64,000 nt of DNA from Flammulina velutipes (GCA_011800155.1 CM022372.1:1054001-1118000), one strand, 5' to 3'. Shown: positions 12,052-28,132, counted from the first letter of the stretch. Translations and numbers: made by a program. The notes: generated from the letters alone by a model not told the origin.

Positions 12052-14230
12052 CTAGCAGCCATCATATAGTCGATTCCTGGGGAAGGTGTAGCCTGCAGCG
12101 TCCCAAGTCGTGAGATTCGGGTTCATATACGCATTAATGTGACTGAAAGGTAATCAGTAATGTACGCCATGAGCAAGTGAACGACGTACTCATTAATATA
12201 CTTCGATGTTGGGCGATTTGGAGGGTCGCACGTTATACCATTTTTCGTACCAGCACGTTGGTATACGCGGACATAGTCGACATACATCTTGCTTGGAAAT
12301 TCCAGATGCATGTAATCTTGTTGTTGGAACGAAGGTGATATTCCCAAGTTCAGGATGATGTACTGCAGAGAAAAGGTTAGAACGGGCGGAGATCACACTG
12401 GAACTGGAAAAAGCATACCATTGGCTCTTCAGCAATTATCCTGTCTGAAATCTCCGTTACAGGATCCGCTCGACTGGCACTTGGGAGAACTTTGAAAGAT
12501 TGCTTTCCCCCGCTGACCCACTCTATAAACCCGTCGTCCCGATTATCAGGGTCTGAGTACCACTCGAAACCGTAAGCACCATAGGCCTCGCCGTTGTAGT
12601 GAGTCTTGTCGATCAAGGTCGCAGCGGAAATGGCCTGTTGATATTGGTTACCCTTGTACGAGTTTAGTGAGGTTATTGAGTCGTCGTAGATGGTGATATC
12701 GGAAGTCGAATTGTAGAATTCGTATTGATAGTTGAAGGGAGCGACCTGGAAACTTTGAGAGACCTCTCCTTGCCAGAGTGAGACGTCGATTTGGTGTTCG
12801 ATGATATCGATTTCCGGGACACCTCGTCCAACGTCGTTGCTGGGTCCAGGATGGTCGCCTCCCGGACATGTACACGCTGACAGGCGTTGTCCAGGTAGAT
12901 AGCTGATAACAGTACCATATGGGCTGCCTTCAAGAGCTGCTGCTGGTTCTCCGTCGGCTGTGGTCTGGTTGGGGAATGTGCCCGAGTCGCAAGAATCATA
13001 CGAATATGGCCACATTCCCTCGTTAGTCGCGCCATGTCCGGCGCGACCTAAATTACCTAGTGTCCAAGCACCTGTAGACGAAGTTAATAGAAAGTACGTG
13101 CAAGACGATCAGGGGCATTACCTGGCCACAATCCTGGAGCCTCCGGTCGACCGGGCATACTTATCGAGACCTCGATATAGCCAGTGTTGAAACAGAGCTT
13201 GTTCCACGATGACAACATGCCTGCACTAGCCGTCAGGACAAGGAAATGGCATGGCGGCGTACATACCGCTTTTCCAGTTGAGATCATGAATAGACTCTTG
13301 GGTGATGGTAATCACTAGTTTGCCATCTTTGGTTGTGATAGCCTGTACGCCTACGATCAGTGTTTTCTGGGAAATAGAAACCTTTGGCACGTACGCTGGG
13401 ATCATACCATTCGAGATCTCCTGTTGGCCAGTAATGGAAATCGAAGGCCTCCCAATAAGGGTCTTCACCGGGGTAGAACGTCCGTCCTTCGAGCTCGAAT
13501 TCATCGCTGAAGGCGAGATTGTACTTTTCCCCGTCGAAACCTGTTCTCGTGTAGGCCTCCCGCGGCGTATCCTTGTCGATGAGCGATGGCATACCCGGTA
13601 GGTCAGGGACTTGTCCGGACCCGTTGATCCCGCCCAAGTTGAAGCCAGATAGAGGCGATTCGTTGCGCTGGTAGTAGTCGATGATAGGATATCCGGCGAA
13701 GAGCGTCACAAGGCCTGCAACGAGAATAAAGAGAGCGCCGACATTGGCCCAACCTCGGCTCGAAAAAATAGTGAATGAGCGATCGAGTTTTGCGTCGCGC
13801 ACGGGATCCGGATTGTGTAGTGCATCGTCGAGGTCCGGGTCGTTGTCCCATAGAGGTTGTACCGTCAGCGTATTCGGTTTGGTATTACTGAGCGATGACA
13901 CCTCAGAAGGCGCAGCACTGAACCTCGATGGATTTGACATGTCTTTGCTTTGGTTTGGGTTATACTGTGCTATGCATAAGTCTTGAAATTGGCAACGTGT
14001 ATCAGACGTACTGAGTATGGTCCATAGCCCGCCCCAATGGCACCCGTCGCTACTCCCTGCGCTATGGCGCCTCTCCCATTGTGTCCGTTGGACGACGACG
14101 TTCGTCCTGGTTGTGTTCGCGGTTGTTGCTTGCTGTAAGCGGCGTGAGGCATCGTAGAGCGTGGACTTTGAGGAATGGCAGAGTAGTCTTTGGTGCCCGT
14201 TTGAAGAGGCCGCCTTGAGCTGTTGGCCAT
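12052..14230 (-). CDS. KRE6/SKN1-like beta-glucan synthesis protein, copy B (complete)
   Basis: Complete near-duplicate of copy A, roughly 620 residues over seven exons. It starts [17 protein letters not shown] at 14230 and is spliced to [19 protein letters not shown]. The membrane segment is [18 protein letters not shown]. Luminal motifs are [44 protein letters not shown], catalytic [24 protein letters not shown] and LEFPSKMYVDYVRVYQ. The C-terminus is YMNPNLTTWDAAGYTFP...DGC, as in the family. Exons and the first 73 residues are almost identical to copy A, while some introns differ clearly. Upstream similarity to copy A stops about 12 bp before the ATG, so the two copies have unrelated promoters. 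Role as for KRE6 by homology. Confidence 0.92.
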
Positions 14231-14241
14231 TGATCAAAGTG

Positions 14242-14683
14242 CGACAACTCGGACAAGGCTGTTCTTGGTTACACCATGTCCACCACAAAGCATGACATTC
14301 TCTATTTCCCACGCCCCCTCTTGAGTCTTTTGTTTTGCCGCACTCACTCATCGCGGATGTTGAAACCTACTTTTATGTATGTTGTCATTGGTTCGAGATG
14401 CACCATGCCTAACTACGACAATGCTTTATTCATAGCTTCGTGGACTTGACCGCTTCCATTGGGTCTTGCCTAGAGTAAGTATATACATCATCATCCATCA
14501 GCGCTGGTGATGCATACGTCGTTGATGGTGGTCCAGTCATTCCCGTCACCGATGCATGTCTATCTATGTTCGTCATCGCACCGCGCTGAATGAGTTTTTC
14601 TTTTGCTCGCTTTCAAATCTTGGGCTGACAATATTGATTATTTTATGTGGCGCACAAAATGAGCATGAAGAAGTGGATTTTAT
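14242..14683. other. Intergenic region between KRE6-B and the AAA ATPase
   Basis: About 440 bp: unique promoter of KRE6-B and 3' region of the next gene. No gene or repeat is recognised. Confidence 0.5.
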
Positions 14684-17531
<2,848 letters not shown>

Positions 17532-20500
17532 AAGCCACAGTAATGATGGTGACTACATGCACCATCTTGATAAGTGTGTTTTGTGAATCACCGCACATAT
17601 AACATACCTCGCAAGCCTATGCTAGCACAGAGATAGACCTAAGGGAGACCGAAGCAGACTCGATACGAGTTAGATGCAAATGATTGGACCTGATGACTTG
17701 TGGAGCCCGAATTTCGCACTAGCCCCTCGCGAAGTGTTCGCGACTTGTTATCCCGATGAGTTACTCTGATGTTCTGTGGCGTGAAGCTGTTTGAGTTGGA
17801 TGTTCAATTTCAAAGAATTTTGGAGCATCGGCAACGGCCTCAAGCCGAATGGGCCGGCCCGCTTTCAAACACCGCTACGCTGGCGTTCTTGTCTGTTCTT
17901 GTTCTCTTACCGCTAACTTTACGTATGCGAGTTCTGCGAGCTTTGGAATTCTGACTACGGGAGACTACCACTAATGCACCTTTTGATTGCCTTTCTCTAC
18001 TGTCCTCTGGACACACCGTAATGTATGAGGCCTAGAAGGACTACCAACATCTTCTTGCGTCGACGTTCGTTTCCCTTGATCCTGGCTTTGCCATTGGCGG
18101 AGCGATGAATACGCAAACTGGCGACATCCCTTTGAATCTATTGTTTCCGTTCTGCTCTCTCATTTCTTGGGGGTGTCTATGTGATTATCTGTCCACCCAG
18201 GTCCATACTCGAACTTGAAGCTACATCTATGAGGTATTTATTTCGTTCTTGTCATGTGAGGCCTGATATTGATGTTGTACAACAGTGCCCACTCGCAGTC
18301 ATATGTTGTGCCACGCCGCAGTCGCCACATCAACAGCAGCACAAGTATTGCTGAAGGCTGGTATGTCACCTCTGAAAATAAGTCTCATCATGACCTACCG
18401 CTGTATTTTTATAGACAAAAATGTCACCAGCCAATGCTTTGACGCCTGTGCCTGCTGCATGTTAGTAAAATAAGTCCATCCAAAGATACAAGAATAGCTG
18501 ATTTATCATCTGCGCCAAACTATGCCTCATTGATCAATACAGCTAAGGAAGGTCTTCATCGTTTGTATTGGCATTGCCTTTGATTTTTCTTGAACAGCAA
18601 GCTGGGTGCTGATCATCAACGCAGTACTCGAAGCCTCGTACTCTCCTTCTACCTTATGCCGATACAACATACCTTTCCACCCATCAGATTGAAGCGCCGA
18701 CGATTTCGACGTGATGCATTCCGTTTCTGACTTTCTGAATGGCACTGACAATATTATAGGTGACATTCTTACCTTCTATTGCAATGATTGTCGGCTGCAG
18801 AATCTTGGGCAAGTTATTCGCGTCATCTACGCAGAGCCATAATCGCATAAATCATCTAATGTGCGTCCGGCTCCCCTTCCATCCTCAAAATCCATGGTCC
18901 GATACCGTTGCAAATGGCACATCATGAGTATTTTCTGGGAAGTCACATCGTCGTTCCTTTCACCGCATGGTGATATGGTCTGCGCGCGCTGGTCAATATG
19001 CTTCCATGCTTCCTGGTCTCTGAGACAGTAGGCTTCAATCGCGCCACTCACCAGGCGCGTACCCGTGTCCTCACTTCGCAGAGCAAGATAACCGGTGTTT
19101 AAAGCAAACCTGTCTGTTCTGATGGCGGCATTACCGAAAATATATGTACGCAGTGACCTAGTACACCCTGTATAGGTTCCTTCCGTGTGTGGGCGCAGGA
19201 CTAAGTGGCCCGACTAGCTTGACTAGTGCTAGTGGAAAACACGGAACCTGTAGGAGCCTGTATCAATGGAAATAACAATGACATCGAATCTGAACTTCTT
19301 GATTACATCGATAATGCCCTATCCCGCATGGAAGAGTTGCGAGGTTAAGCTAAGCAGTAGGAACCATGTCACAAAGAGGTACTTATTACATACCTAATGC
19401 GGAGATAGCAGAAGCAATGGTTCCCTAAGTTAGTATCGAAATCAATCGTTAATTGCCGATGGGGGTTACGCCAGGTTACGCCATGTTCGCTACTGGAGAA
19501 GCAACAAGGGATCCCTGTAATAAGGGACAGCAAAAAATATTGATCGGTGTATACATCACTTCCTCCGTGACTCGAATTTGCCTTAAATACGTGACTCGTT
19601 GTTCGCCTTCAACATAGTTACTTCCCCCTCCTGATCCCATTTTTCATCACGGTTCACCACACATAATGTGCCAACAGATGGCGTACGTCGTTCGTTTTGT
19701 GTCATTTTTGGCTTAGACTAATCGTCCAAAACTACAGTGAAGGAACGAGATGGACGAAATGCATGGTTCGTTTCACTCGAAGGACCGAACACAATCGCTT
19801 TGGCTGACCTTAGGCCTAGCATTTCCAACGGCACATGGTCATGGCAATCATGGACTGCAACTCAAAACGCTGTTCACGAAGTTTGCAGCACCCAAGAGGA
19901 TGTCGGGAACCAACGTGTATACAGGTATGTGGGACTCTTGAACGCGAACGTTCCAGACTGATAGAACGGTAGAACTTTGGGCCCGAAATCCAAAAAGATA
20001 TCGATTCCGTCGACGAATTCTGTTTTGCGTGTCGAGCGGCGCAGGAACGAGCCCGAAGGACTACGAACGCGTCATGAACTCCTTTCACTTTACCTCAACC
20101 ATAGCCTCCCCATGTCTTGTCATAGTTAGTCGCTTTGCTTTCTTTGCTGTAACGTCCATTCGCCCATTGCCATAAATATTGCCGTCGCGCTTTCGTCCAG
20201 GTAACATGACCGACTCTGAGCTTGGTGGCAGTGGAGGCGTTCAAGCGTCAAACCTTCGAGCCTCAAGGTGCGACATTGTCCGTGTTTAGCCTTGGCGACG
20301 GTCAGTAGGCCCCAGGCCTCATCCCGTGGACAAAAAGCGGGAGCGTGAATTCGAATTGTGGTGGGATTTCTACCTGGCTCCCTTATTCCTAGCCCTTTTG
20401 TGTAGTGGTCGACACCATGTCACGACGGAGCAGGCTGTGGTGCGTCCCGTGAACAGATGTACGCAGCAACCATTTACCCTTAATGTGGCGTGCGCTTGAC

Positions 20501-21459
20501 GTGAGGGGGATCATCATCGTGTATCATGGCGAGAGAATGGTGGTCACGCACGTTCGAAATGTGGTGTAAGATGAGGAGCATATGCCACAACGAGTAACGG
20601 CATTGAAGCAAACCATCGAACAACGCGGAAATTGAGCACTGCGGTAATATTGCAATTGCTGGCGGGACTGGGGTGTGATATGTCAAACTGGTTGTCTCGC
20701 GTTCACGGTTAATAAGCATCATTGACTGTGTAGGAGGCTTTTTTTCAAGGAGGTCTTGTCTGAACATGGTGATGGTCCGATGGATGGACATTGGAGCGGA
20801 GGCAGAAAATAAACCGGAGATTGCCAGTCATTTGATCTATGACGCATATGTTGCTGTGATATTTACATGGCGGAGGCAGAAGCCGACAGAGTTCGCCGGA
20901 ACAGGCATTTCTCTTCGGAAGATTTGGCATATTGAGCAGAGCTACATATTTTGTCAGATTTAGGCTTGAACACAGAAACCTGTGGGTATTGGTGGCAGTG
21001 CATTTAGAGCATCCGTCATGGATGTTTGCTCAGTGCATTTACATAGTAAGTATATTCGAGTGCCACTGGTTCCACTGTTGTGGAGTCTAAGTAGCTTCTA
21101 TTGAACACTGGCCCTTTTGGTATTTGAGAGAGGCAAGAGGGAATTTTGTAGCCGCAGACTTGCCCGCCTGAAGATAGGTGCGAATTACAAGAGCTCGTCG
21201 GAAGTACTGTATCTTAGTCCAAGTACTTGTCTATGTAAATACTAATGATGGGTATCGCGACTCAGGAGAGGATAGAGATCTCTCACTATTCACACATACA
21301 GAGCAATCATTAGAGTTTTTGTATTTGTCTGAATTGTTGCAGGTTTGTGTAGGTAGCGAAATCATTGAACGTCGAGAACGCTTGCGGGCTTCGGCCGAAG
21401 CGCCCTTTTGTACTAGTATGTCGTCAGTAAATGGTATTACGTAATTTTCACCTTCTTCA
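17532..21459. other. 3.9 kb stretch without a confident gene
   Basis: Longest gene-poor stretch outside the mobile elements. Short ORFs occur on both strands but lack recognisable motifs or consistent splice joins. The only coherent coding-like patch is at about 18500-19140 on the minus strand (separate entry). I saw no tRNA or rRNA gene here. Confidence 0.5.
18500..19140 (-). pseudogene. Possible gene relic of unknown family
   Basis: Minus-strand reading gives a protein-like stretch (FALNTGYLALRSEDTGTR, VSGAIEAYCLRDQEAW) that ends at a stop near 18827, with another open piece downstream (18527-18766). I cannot name the family or build a complete gene. It may be a decayed gene or a short unknown one. 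Confidence 0.2.
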
Positions 21460-23119
21460 ATGCAGTCACGCTCACCACAGCATCTTAACGCTACTGGCTG
21501 TTGTATACAGTACAGTGAAAGCAAAGGTCGAGGCGTATACGGTCGGTAAATTTATGTCCTACTTGCATGAAGGTGTAATTGTCTGATAGCTCCCAGCTTC
21601 GAGAAGAATACCTCGAGAGACGACGATTGAGATCAGTCCTGTACTCTTATTTTCCCCTGAAGAATATGAAAAATATGGAAAACACACTGTTCTTGATTCC
21701 TACACGTTCAAATGGAAGAGAGGACAGATGGCGTTGGCGCTGGGGCTTGGTAAGATTCAACTTGATCTCAAAAATAGAACTCAGTGCCCAGACTTCTTTC
21801 AGGTTCCCTTTTCAACCATTCCAACAGCCCAAATGTTTCCTATGAGTTGGACGTCGCTACCGACTCAATCCGTTACCGAACTGTATCCGACGTCGAAGAG
21901 GGGCAAGAACTATGCATTTATTACGGACCTCAGTTGTGGTTCGAGGATGTGACTTCGTCGAACCAAGAGCGCAATGACCACGAGGACGATACGCCGATTC
22001 TTCCAACACTAATGGACGAGCCAGAGGAACCAGACGATCAAGATACCCTAAATCCAGACGAGATCCTGCCGGAGGACGAATTGCCATTCGTGAAATTCAA
22101 ACCTCCTCCTGAGGAAGAGTGTCTTGCCAGCGTTAGAACAGGTCCTGTTTTACCTGCCTGAGCTTCCCTTATCTGATTCGAAACAACAGTCGAAGCATGG
22201 GTCGTCGACGTCTCAGAAGTAAAGAACGTCGGTCCTATGCTCAAGTAGATACTTTTACCTCTCTTATTTGCTTCTAATAACACAACATTTCTTAGATGGT
22301 TAAAGCAATCCGGGCTTGACGATGACCAACTCGGACACCTCAAACGCGTCAACAAAAAGGACGGCAAAACTCGCCTCCTCCTCACCACATTGCCAACGTG
22401 TCCAGCCCTACCCCAAGATATGGGCCTTGAAGATCCATACCTCGTCCCCGTACCTACGTCGGCGGCGCAGACTCTCACTTCGCTCAGCTTCAAATCTTCA
22501 CTGTGGCCCACCATCTACGCACCCCGGCGGAGAGGCGAAACTGAACCATGGACGCGCGGTAAGGTGAAATGGGCCCGCAACGCTGTACAACGAGTTCTCG
22601 CCGAAGCAAGGCGAGCCCAAAAAAGAGGAGAGGTAAGTGTTTTGACACTTCAATAACCATGGTTTATCGACCCCCATCTAGTTCCCTATTGCCGCCTATG
22701 TGCCCATTTCATACGACATCCATGATCCGCTCTATCGTCCGGTGACTGCAATAGCATCTGATACTCGTCTATCCACCGCGCACCCTCTGCGCCACGCGGT
22801 CCAGAATCTCATTCGTTCCCTCGGAGGCCAGCACGACACCACTACAGTCGCCTCGGATACGAATGGCGCCAACTACCTTCTCACATCCCTCACGCTATTT
22901 ATCACTCACGAACCTTGCATAATGTGCAGCATGGCCCTTTTACACTCGCGCGTCAAAGAGGTGGTCATTCTCGTTGACATGGATAAGACAGGAGGCTGTG
23001 GAGGCTCCGCCTGTTTGCCTGCCCTTCCTGGCGTCAACCACCGCTTTACTATCTGGAAATGGAACGAAGAGGATACCGATATAGAGACCATTAGATTAAA
23101 TGAAACATTAGACGCCTAG
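21460..23119 (+). CDS. SET-domain / tRNA adenosine deaminase subunit Tad3 fusion
   Basis: One continuous splice model with six exons joins two domains. The N-terminal SET-like half starts [13 protein letters not shown]. Splicing gives [35 protein letters not shown], then [20 protein letters not shown] and [11 protein letters not shown], the NHS and C-terminal SET motifs. An acidic linker follows. The C-terminal half is Tad3/ADAT3: [44 protein letters not shown] and [18 protein letters not shown]. Tad3 is the non-catalytic partner of Tad2 in A34-to-I editing of tRNA anticodons. The usual catalytic Glu of HAE is Val here (HAV), as in other Tad3 proteins, while the PCxxC zinc ligands remain. The SET substrate is unknown. 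Two separate genes are less likely because the joining exon has no stop and no new ATG is needed. Confidence 0.82.
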
Positions 23120-23262
23120 CGTAGTAGTAATATTACAATCGTGGTCATAGTTTATAATGCAAGTGGTAATAAACTAACAATGGGTGCAGCAATAACGATA
23201 GAACAACGCGTGCAGAAATGGAAGCACAAGAGACTAGTAAAGTCAAGCGGCGTGAACAGAGA

Positions 23263-26200
23263 TCATGACTTCTTCGCTTTCCCTCCCCCTCCTCCGCGAC
23301 CCTTCCCTTTCTGCCTTCCCGCTTCTGGGACATCGACCGTCACATCGACGATGTCAACATCGCTATCAACATCGGCCGCCATTGACTCCTCCCGTGGTTT
23401 CTCCTTCTCCTCCTTCTCCTTCTGCTCTTTCCAAACCCTCCATTCCTCGCCAAGACGCTCGGCTTGCGCAATCATTTGCTCGCGCATGCTGCTAATGGAA
23501 GTCTCCTTCCATTCGGTTTTCTTTTGAGCAAGACTCAGCTGTTGCGTCATTAGCAAGTTGTAGTAATATTCCGGATTGGACATGAAAGTGGTAGTGAAAT
23601 GAATCAGATAGAGACCACAATCCGAAAAATTGGGCTGCACGGGAACCTACCAACAAGTTAGATATGTTGGCAATCATGAGAATTGAACGTACAAGTGCTT
23701 GCTTCCCTTGTGCCTTGGTCGTCTTGTCAAAATTGAGTTTGTCTTTCGCCTCTAGTCTGAGATACTCCGCCAGTGTCGTGCAAACCTTTGGATGTTTGGA
23801 ACCCAATGAGTCGAACGTTATGATATATGTCCTGAATTGGATCAGATAGACAGACAGTCAACGGAACGACGAGCTCACATATCACGAGGCGCCTCTTTGA
23901 CCTTGGGTGTTCGCTCGACTTGCTTGCCTTTGTCTTTCTTTCCATAAGATCTGGGAGGCTTGTGGCTCTCCACAATTTCAACGCCCGGAGAATCCAACAC
24001 GTTGAGCTTGCGCTTCGGTCTCCCACTCCCATAAAATTGTTCCGGAGGAATACCTTGAGGCGGTATTGGAGGATTTGCAGTGAAATCTTTAGGTGTGTCG
24101 TCTCCTACCACAGCGTCGGTACTATCATCGTTGATAGCTATTGACTTTGGGCCCATATCCGACAACGTTGGCGATAGTTTTCGTGGCATCTCTGTAGCAT
24201 CGAACATAATGCAATCATCATCCGACATGTTTACATCCAATTCGAGTGGCCGTGGTGGCAGGTTGACAGGAGAGGAGGGCACCGAGGTGAGCGGGGACGA
24301 ATTCATTGCGTCCTGAACTGGGCTTGGTGTAGTAGGGCGAGAATCATCTCTCTCCTTCAGATCCAGTGTCTGCGACAGACGCGTGAGAGACTCGACTGCG
24401 TCAGGAGAGGCGCCGCTCATGGTTTCGGCTGGTGATGGGGGTCGCGTTACTGTAGATGTTTGCCCTAGTTCGTCCAGATTGTGGGTTTCTTCTTCGGTCG
24501 TTTCATCGACCATCATGTGCTCAGGCGGAGCTTCGGGCGGTAGACTTGACCGACGCGTCCGGGCCCTCGTAGACGGTGATTGCACTTCAGGAGGCTCTCG
24601 CAATACGTGCTCGGGATGATAGATGATGGCGAGATACCAATGATAGCTAGATTCAAATCGGTTCAAGATGCGTTGTAGTTCAAAAGCAAAGACGTTCCTC
24701 ACTTTTCGTTTATTGGGACAATGAGATACTTCTTCTTGAAGATGTCAACTTTGGAAGTCCATCGCCGCACATTCTGATAACCGTCGCCACTGCACAATGA
24801 TGTGAGCATAAGCCGAAAGGTAGAATAAACACTCACAATTTGAGCTTGCCATAGAAAAAGGGACTAAAAAGATGGACATCTTGTGCTACCTCTGGCTTTG
24901 TTCTCTCCAGCTCCGTTAGCCACAGTCTGATAAATGTTATTTAGATCGATAATAACACTATACGTTGCAAGTCACTCACTTCAGCCCAAATTCAATGAGA
25001 TTATCGTTCAAGAACTGTGACGGTCGTAGGCGCCCGAGGTCGCCTCTGTTAAGATTTACAGCACCCGGCGAGCCCCACGGATAGACAAGAACGCTTGAGA
25101 ACGAAAATGAGTGGAGCTCAGTCAGATGGATGAAGAACCTACAGTTCTTCTGGGTTCTCAATAGGCGAAAGCGTTTCATGGGTTTCAATGTTGCTATCAT
25201 CCACCTGGCGAGTAGAGCGCCGCACCGCCACACTGTGATGATATGTTAGATAAATACTATACCGAATTTAGTCCAACGACACTAACCTTGTGCTCGCACT
25301 ACCACCATTACGTTTATTTCTCGGTTTTATAATTCCCTTCGCGGAGGTAGATGGGCCAGACCTATAAGTCTTCAGTGCCGATTTGTATAGCGTATATGGA
25401 AGACACTACCCATTGTGTGGAACTTCGTGGACCTCGTCATCGGAAGGAGGATATTGAGGACTCCCACATGCCAGAAGATCAGGGCTACTCGACCGATCGT
25501 CGAATTCCTGCAGGCGGGGTTTCTTCAGAGTCGTCGGGTTGCCATTTCGAGGCCGAAATCCGTTGGCCTGTTCGCGTATATTGCCGTTGAGTCCATGGCT
25601 CAGCTTCGATTCGATGTAGATGCGCCCGTTCCTAAGACAGAAAAGAAAGGATAAGATTATGAAAACATAGGGAATAAGCGAACGAACCGAACTAAGGACG
25701 ATGCGTGCCCTTTTTTCAGGTGCTGAACCATGTCAGTATATGCCGTTGGTTTCCAATCATGACAATCTTCTTCAAATATCATGAAAAATGGAGACTCGTA
25801 TTCTTGGGCTGAAAGTATATGAACTTAGCAAAGAGGGAACATACCAACAATCTCACCATCTAGATAGAAAGCGATGAGAGGATCTTTTTGTGTCCACTGT
25901 AGGGGCCAAGGTCAGGAATACAAGAAAGATTCAATGAGTACAGACGAACCACAAAATTTGGGTAATCAGAGACTTTAACCCTTGGATTGACGGCCTTGAG
26001 AAAATATTTTGTGCTCGCCTTGTCGATAAGTAACTCCATGATCCCATTCTCCGGCTCGTATTTGATATGCGTATTCTCGTACGTCTTTCCCGTAAAGTGT
26101 AACTTCTTAACAGGAAACAAGATGTCATCGCGAGTGTTGGTCTTGGATATCGGTGTAAGGCTAACAGTTTTTGCGTCCTTTGTTGGAACGGTGCGTAGCA

Positions 26201-27253
26201 ACGGTCCACTCTACAGAGAAAGCTCAGGACGTGTCTCGACAAACCGCTATCCACGTACCTTGCCCTTCATCTTAGTTTTACGCAGGTCGATGCTACGATG
26301 AAACTGCGGATCCGACTGTGGTGGCATGGGCTTTGGTCCTGATCCTGCATCTATACGATGTGCCATGTCGATGACCTTCCCTCCTCGGAGGCGACTCTGT
26401 GGTGCGGGGGGGTCGTCTGAGAATGAAGCAATTTGATCAGTCTCATCTTCGCCCTTCGCCCCATGTCTGCCATGAAGCTTCTCTAACCATTCACGACTAC
26501 TGGGAGACATCCCCTTCTGGCGGGGTTGTGTGGGTACCTTCGACGATGCGGATTCGAGTTTTTCGGCTCTGGTTCTGGGTACTGCTACTCCTCCTTTGTC
26601 TTTATCGAATGGATGCGTTTCAGGCGGTGTAATGAATTGCGTCAACTTCGATGTCGAGGATAAGGGAAGCCCAAGATCCTCGTCCTCGTCCCCTTCGTCG
26701 TTCACGAGGTCGATAACGGGATTGTGGCTTTCGGGTGCTAAGAGGACTTTATTTGGGCGGGGTCGACTTCCTTGAAAAGCCCAATGTATAGATTTAGCTG
26801 GAAAGCACTGAGACGCCACTGATTTCACGTACTGGGCCCTGGGTTGTAGATCCCAATATCTGTATTAATCTTTCGACGCTTCAGTGCAGGCTGTGCAGGT
26901 TGTGCGACTCCCAAAAAAGTGCGTGCAGCGACAATATTCCCTGTAGGACGGCTCAGAGTATCGCTGACATTACTATATGGTCCATTGGCTATCGACTGGC
27001 CGCTATAACCAATACGTATTCAGCTCGTTCTAGTGGTGTATGAGGCCCTTACTAACCTTCTACTGTTTGTTGGAACGTTGATTGCTGTTGCCGGCTTATT
27101 CCAGATCCTCCTACTGCAATTGTTACACAGACGCAGGAATATGATACAGAACACACACCTTCCTGACGTTCCTGACGCGTTAACGTCGCGCGCGCTCTCA
27201 CTCAAGCCATGTAACGTTAACGAAAGATTATGGCTCGACGACGACGACGCCAT
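23263..27253 (-). CDS. Ulp2-like SUMO-specific cysteine protease
   Basis: C48-family protease similar to Ulp2/SENP6-7, which trims SUMO chains in the nucleus. The start MASSSSSHNLSLTLHGL at 27253 is joined by two phase-2 introns to RRIWNKPATAINVPT and then GQSIANGPYSNV. A long polar N-terminal region (ESHNPVIDLVNDEGDEDED) follows. The protease core begins LVYPWGSPGAVNLNRGDL, LRPSQFLNDNLIEFGLK. The catalytic His lies in ENYHWYLAIIYHP, the Asp in FDSLGSKHP, and Gln/Cys in VQPNFSDCGLYLIHF. Between His and Asp lies an insertion of about 250 residues rich in Ser, Pro and acidic residues, a split-core feature known from the Ulp2 branch. The C-terminal tail is Lys/Gly rich. Exon borders in the middle are less certain than the ends. 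Confidence 0.82.
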
Positions 27254-27613
27254 TGCGAGTATGCAGCTCAGAGTAGGCGCAGCGACAACACGGTTCGGTC
27301 GTTCGGTCAAGCAATGTGATGGTACTCTCCAAAAAGGAAATACCCGGACCCTACCCACAAGGCTTTGCTCTGCTTTGCTTTCCCCAACCAGCCTACATAT
27401 GTATAAGGCTTATATGTATTGAGGATATGATTGGAAAAAAATGGTATTTCTATGATTTTGTAAGCCTCCGTATAATCATTTTGGCTCAGCTACAGTAGTG
27501 CTCGTCGGCATCAAGAATGAGCACGTAGCTTACCTAACACATGCTGGATGCCCTTTTCCCGTATCCTTCGCTTTCCCCGATTCAAATTAACCAGACCGAT
27601 TTCCTGCAGAACC
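27254..27613. promoter_or_regulatory. Shared divergent promoter region
   Basis: About 360 bp between the start of the Ulp2-like gene (minus) and the rhodanese phosphatase gene (plus). No other gene is seen. It presumably carries both promoters; no specific site is recognised. Confidence 0.5.
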
Positions 27614-28132
27614 ATGGCGCCAATCCAATATATTACAAGCGACGTGTGGCCGCCTTATCACCAGAATCCACCCTACCGATCTTACTTTCCACATAGGATC
27701 TCGCCACATACATAAAGAGCGACAAAGTTCCCCACAAAGACTACCTGGTCGTGGACGTGCGAGATAGCGACTTTGCCGGCGGAAACATCAATGGCGCGGT
27801 CAACTTACCGTCACGTACCTTTTGCGACAAGGTGGAGGATTTGGTGAAGAGCACGGCAGATACCAAGACGATGATATTCCACTGTGCGTTGAGCCAGGAG
27901 AGGGGGCCAAAGGCAGCGAGAGTATATTCCGAGTCGAGGGAGAGTATGCTTCAAGAGGAAGACGGTGATAGGCCACGAATCCTTGTTCTGAGGGATGGTT
28001 TTACGAAATTCCAGCTGAAGTACAAGGTTGGCGCGTCAATTCTTCTGCGCGAGTTTATTTGCTGAAGATATTGTGAAGGACGATCCCGAGCTGGTGGTCG
28101 GTTGGGATAAGAATGTCTGGGCCGCCGAGTAG
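27614..28132 (+). CDS. Rhodanese-domain (Ibp1/Ych1-like) phosphatase
   Basis: Small single rhodanese-domain protein related to Cdc25-type phosphatases such as fission yeast Ibp1 and budding yeast Ych1. Three exons: MAPIQYITSD, then DLATYIKSDKVPHKDYLVVD, VRDSDFAGGNINGAVNLP and the active-site loop HCALSQERGPKAAR (C-x5-R), then DDPELVVGWDKNVWAAE. Introns are about 52 nt with phases that agree (the second ends ...GTGAAG). The size, about 140 residues, and the loop sequence fit this family better than arsenate reductases or sulfurtransferases, although the substrate cannot be told from sequence. Confidence 0.8.

Noticed and set aside
19500..21400. Short ORFs (for example 19737-20088 and 20480-20963)
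   Set aside because: They overlap on opposite strands with no motif and no consistent intron joins.
27020..27422. Plus-strand ORF opposite the first exons of the Ulp2-like gene
   Set aside because: The minus strand gives phase-consistent exons joined to the protease; the plus ORF is their shadow.
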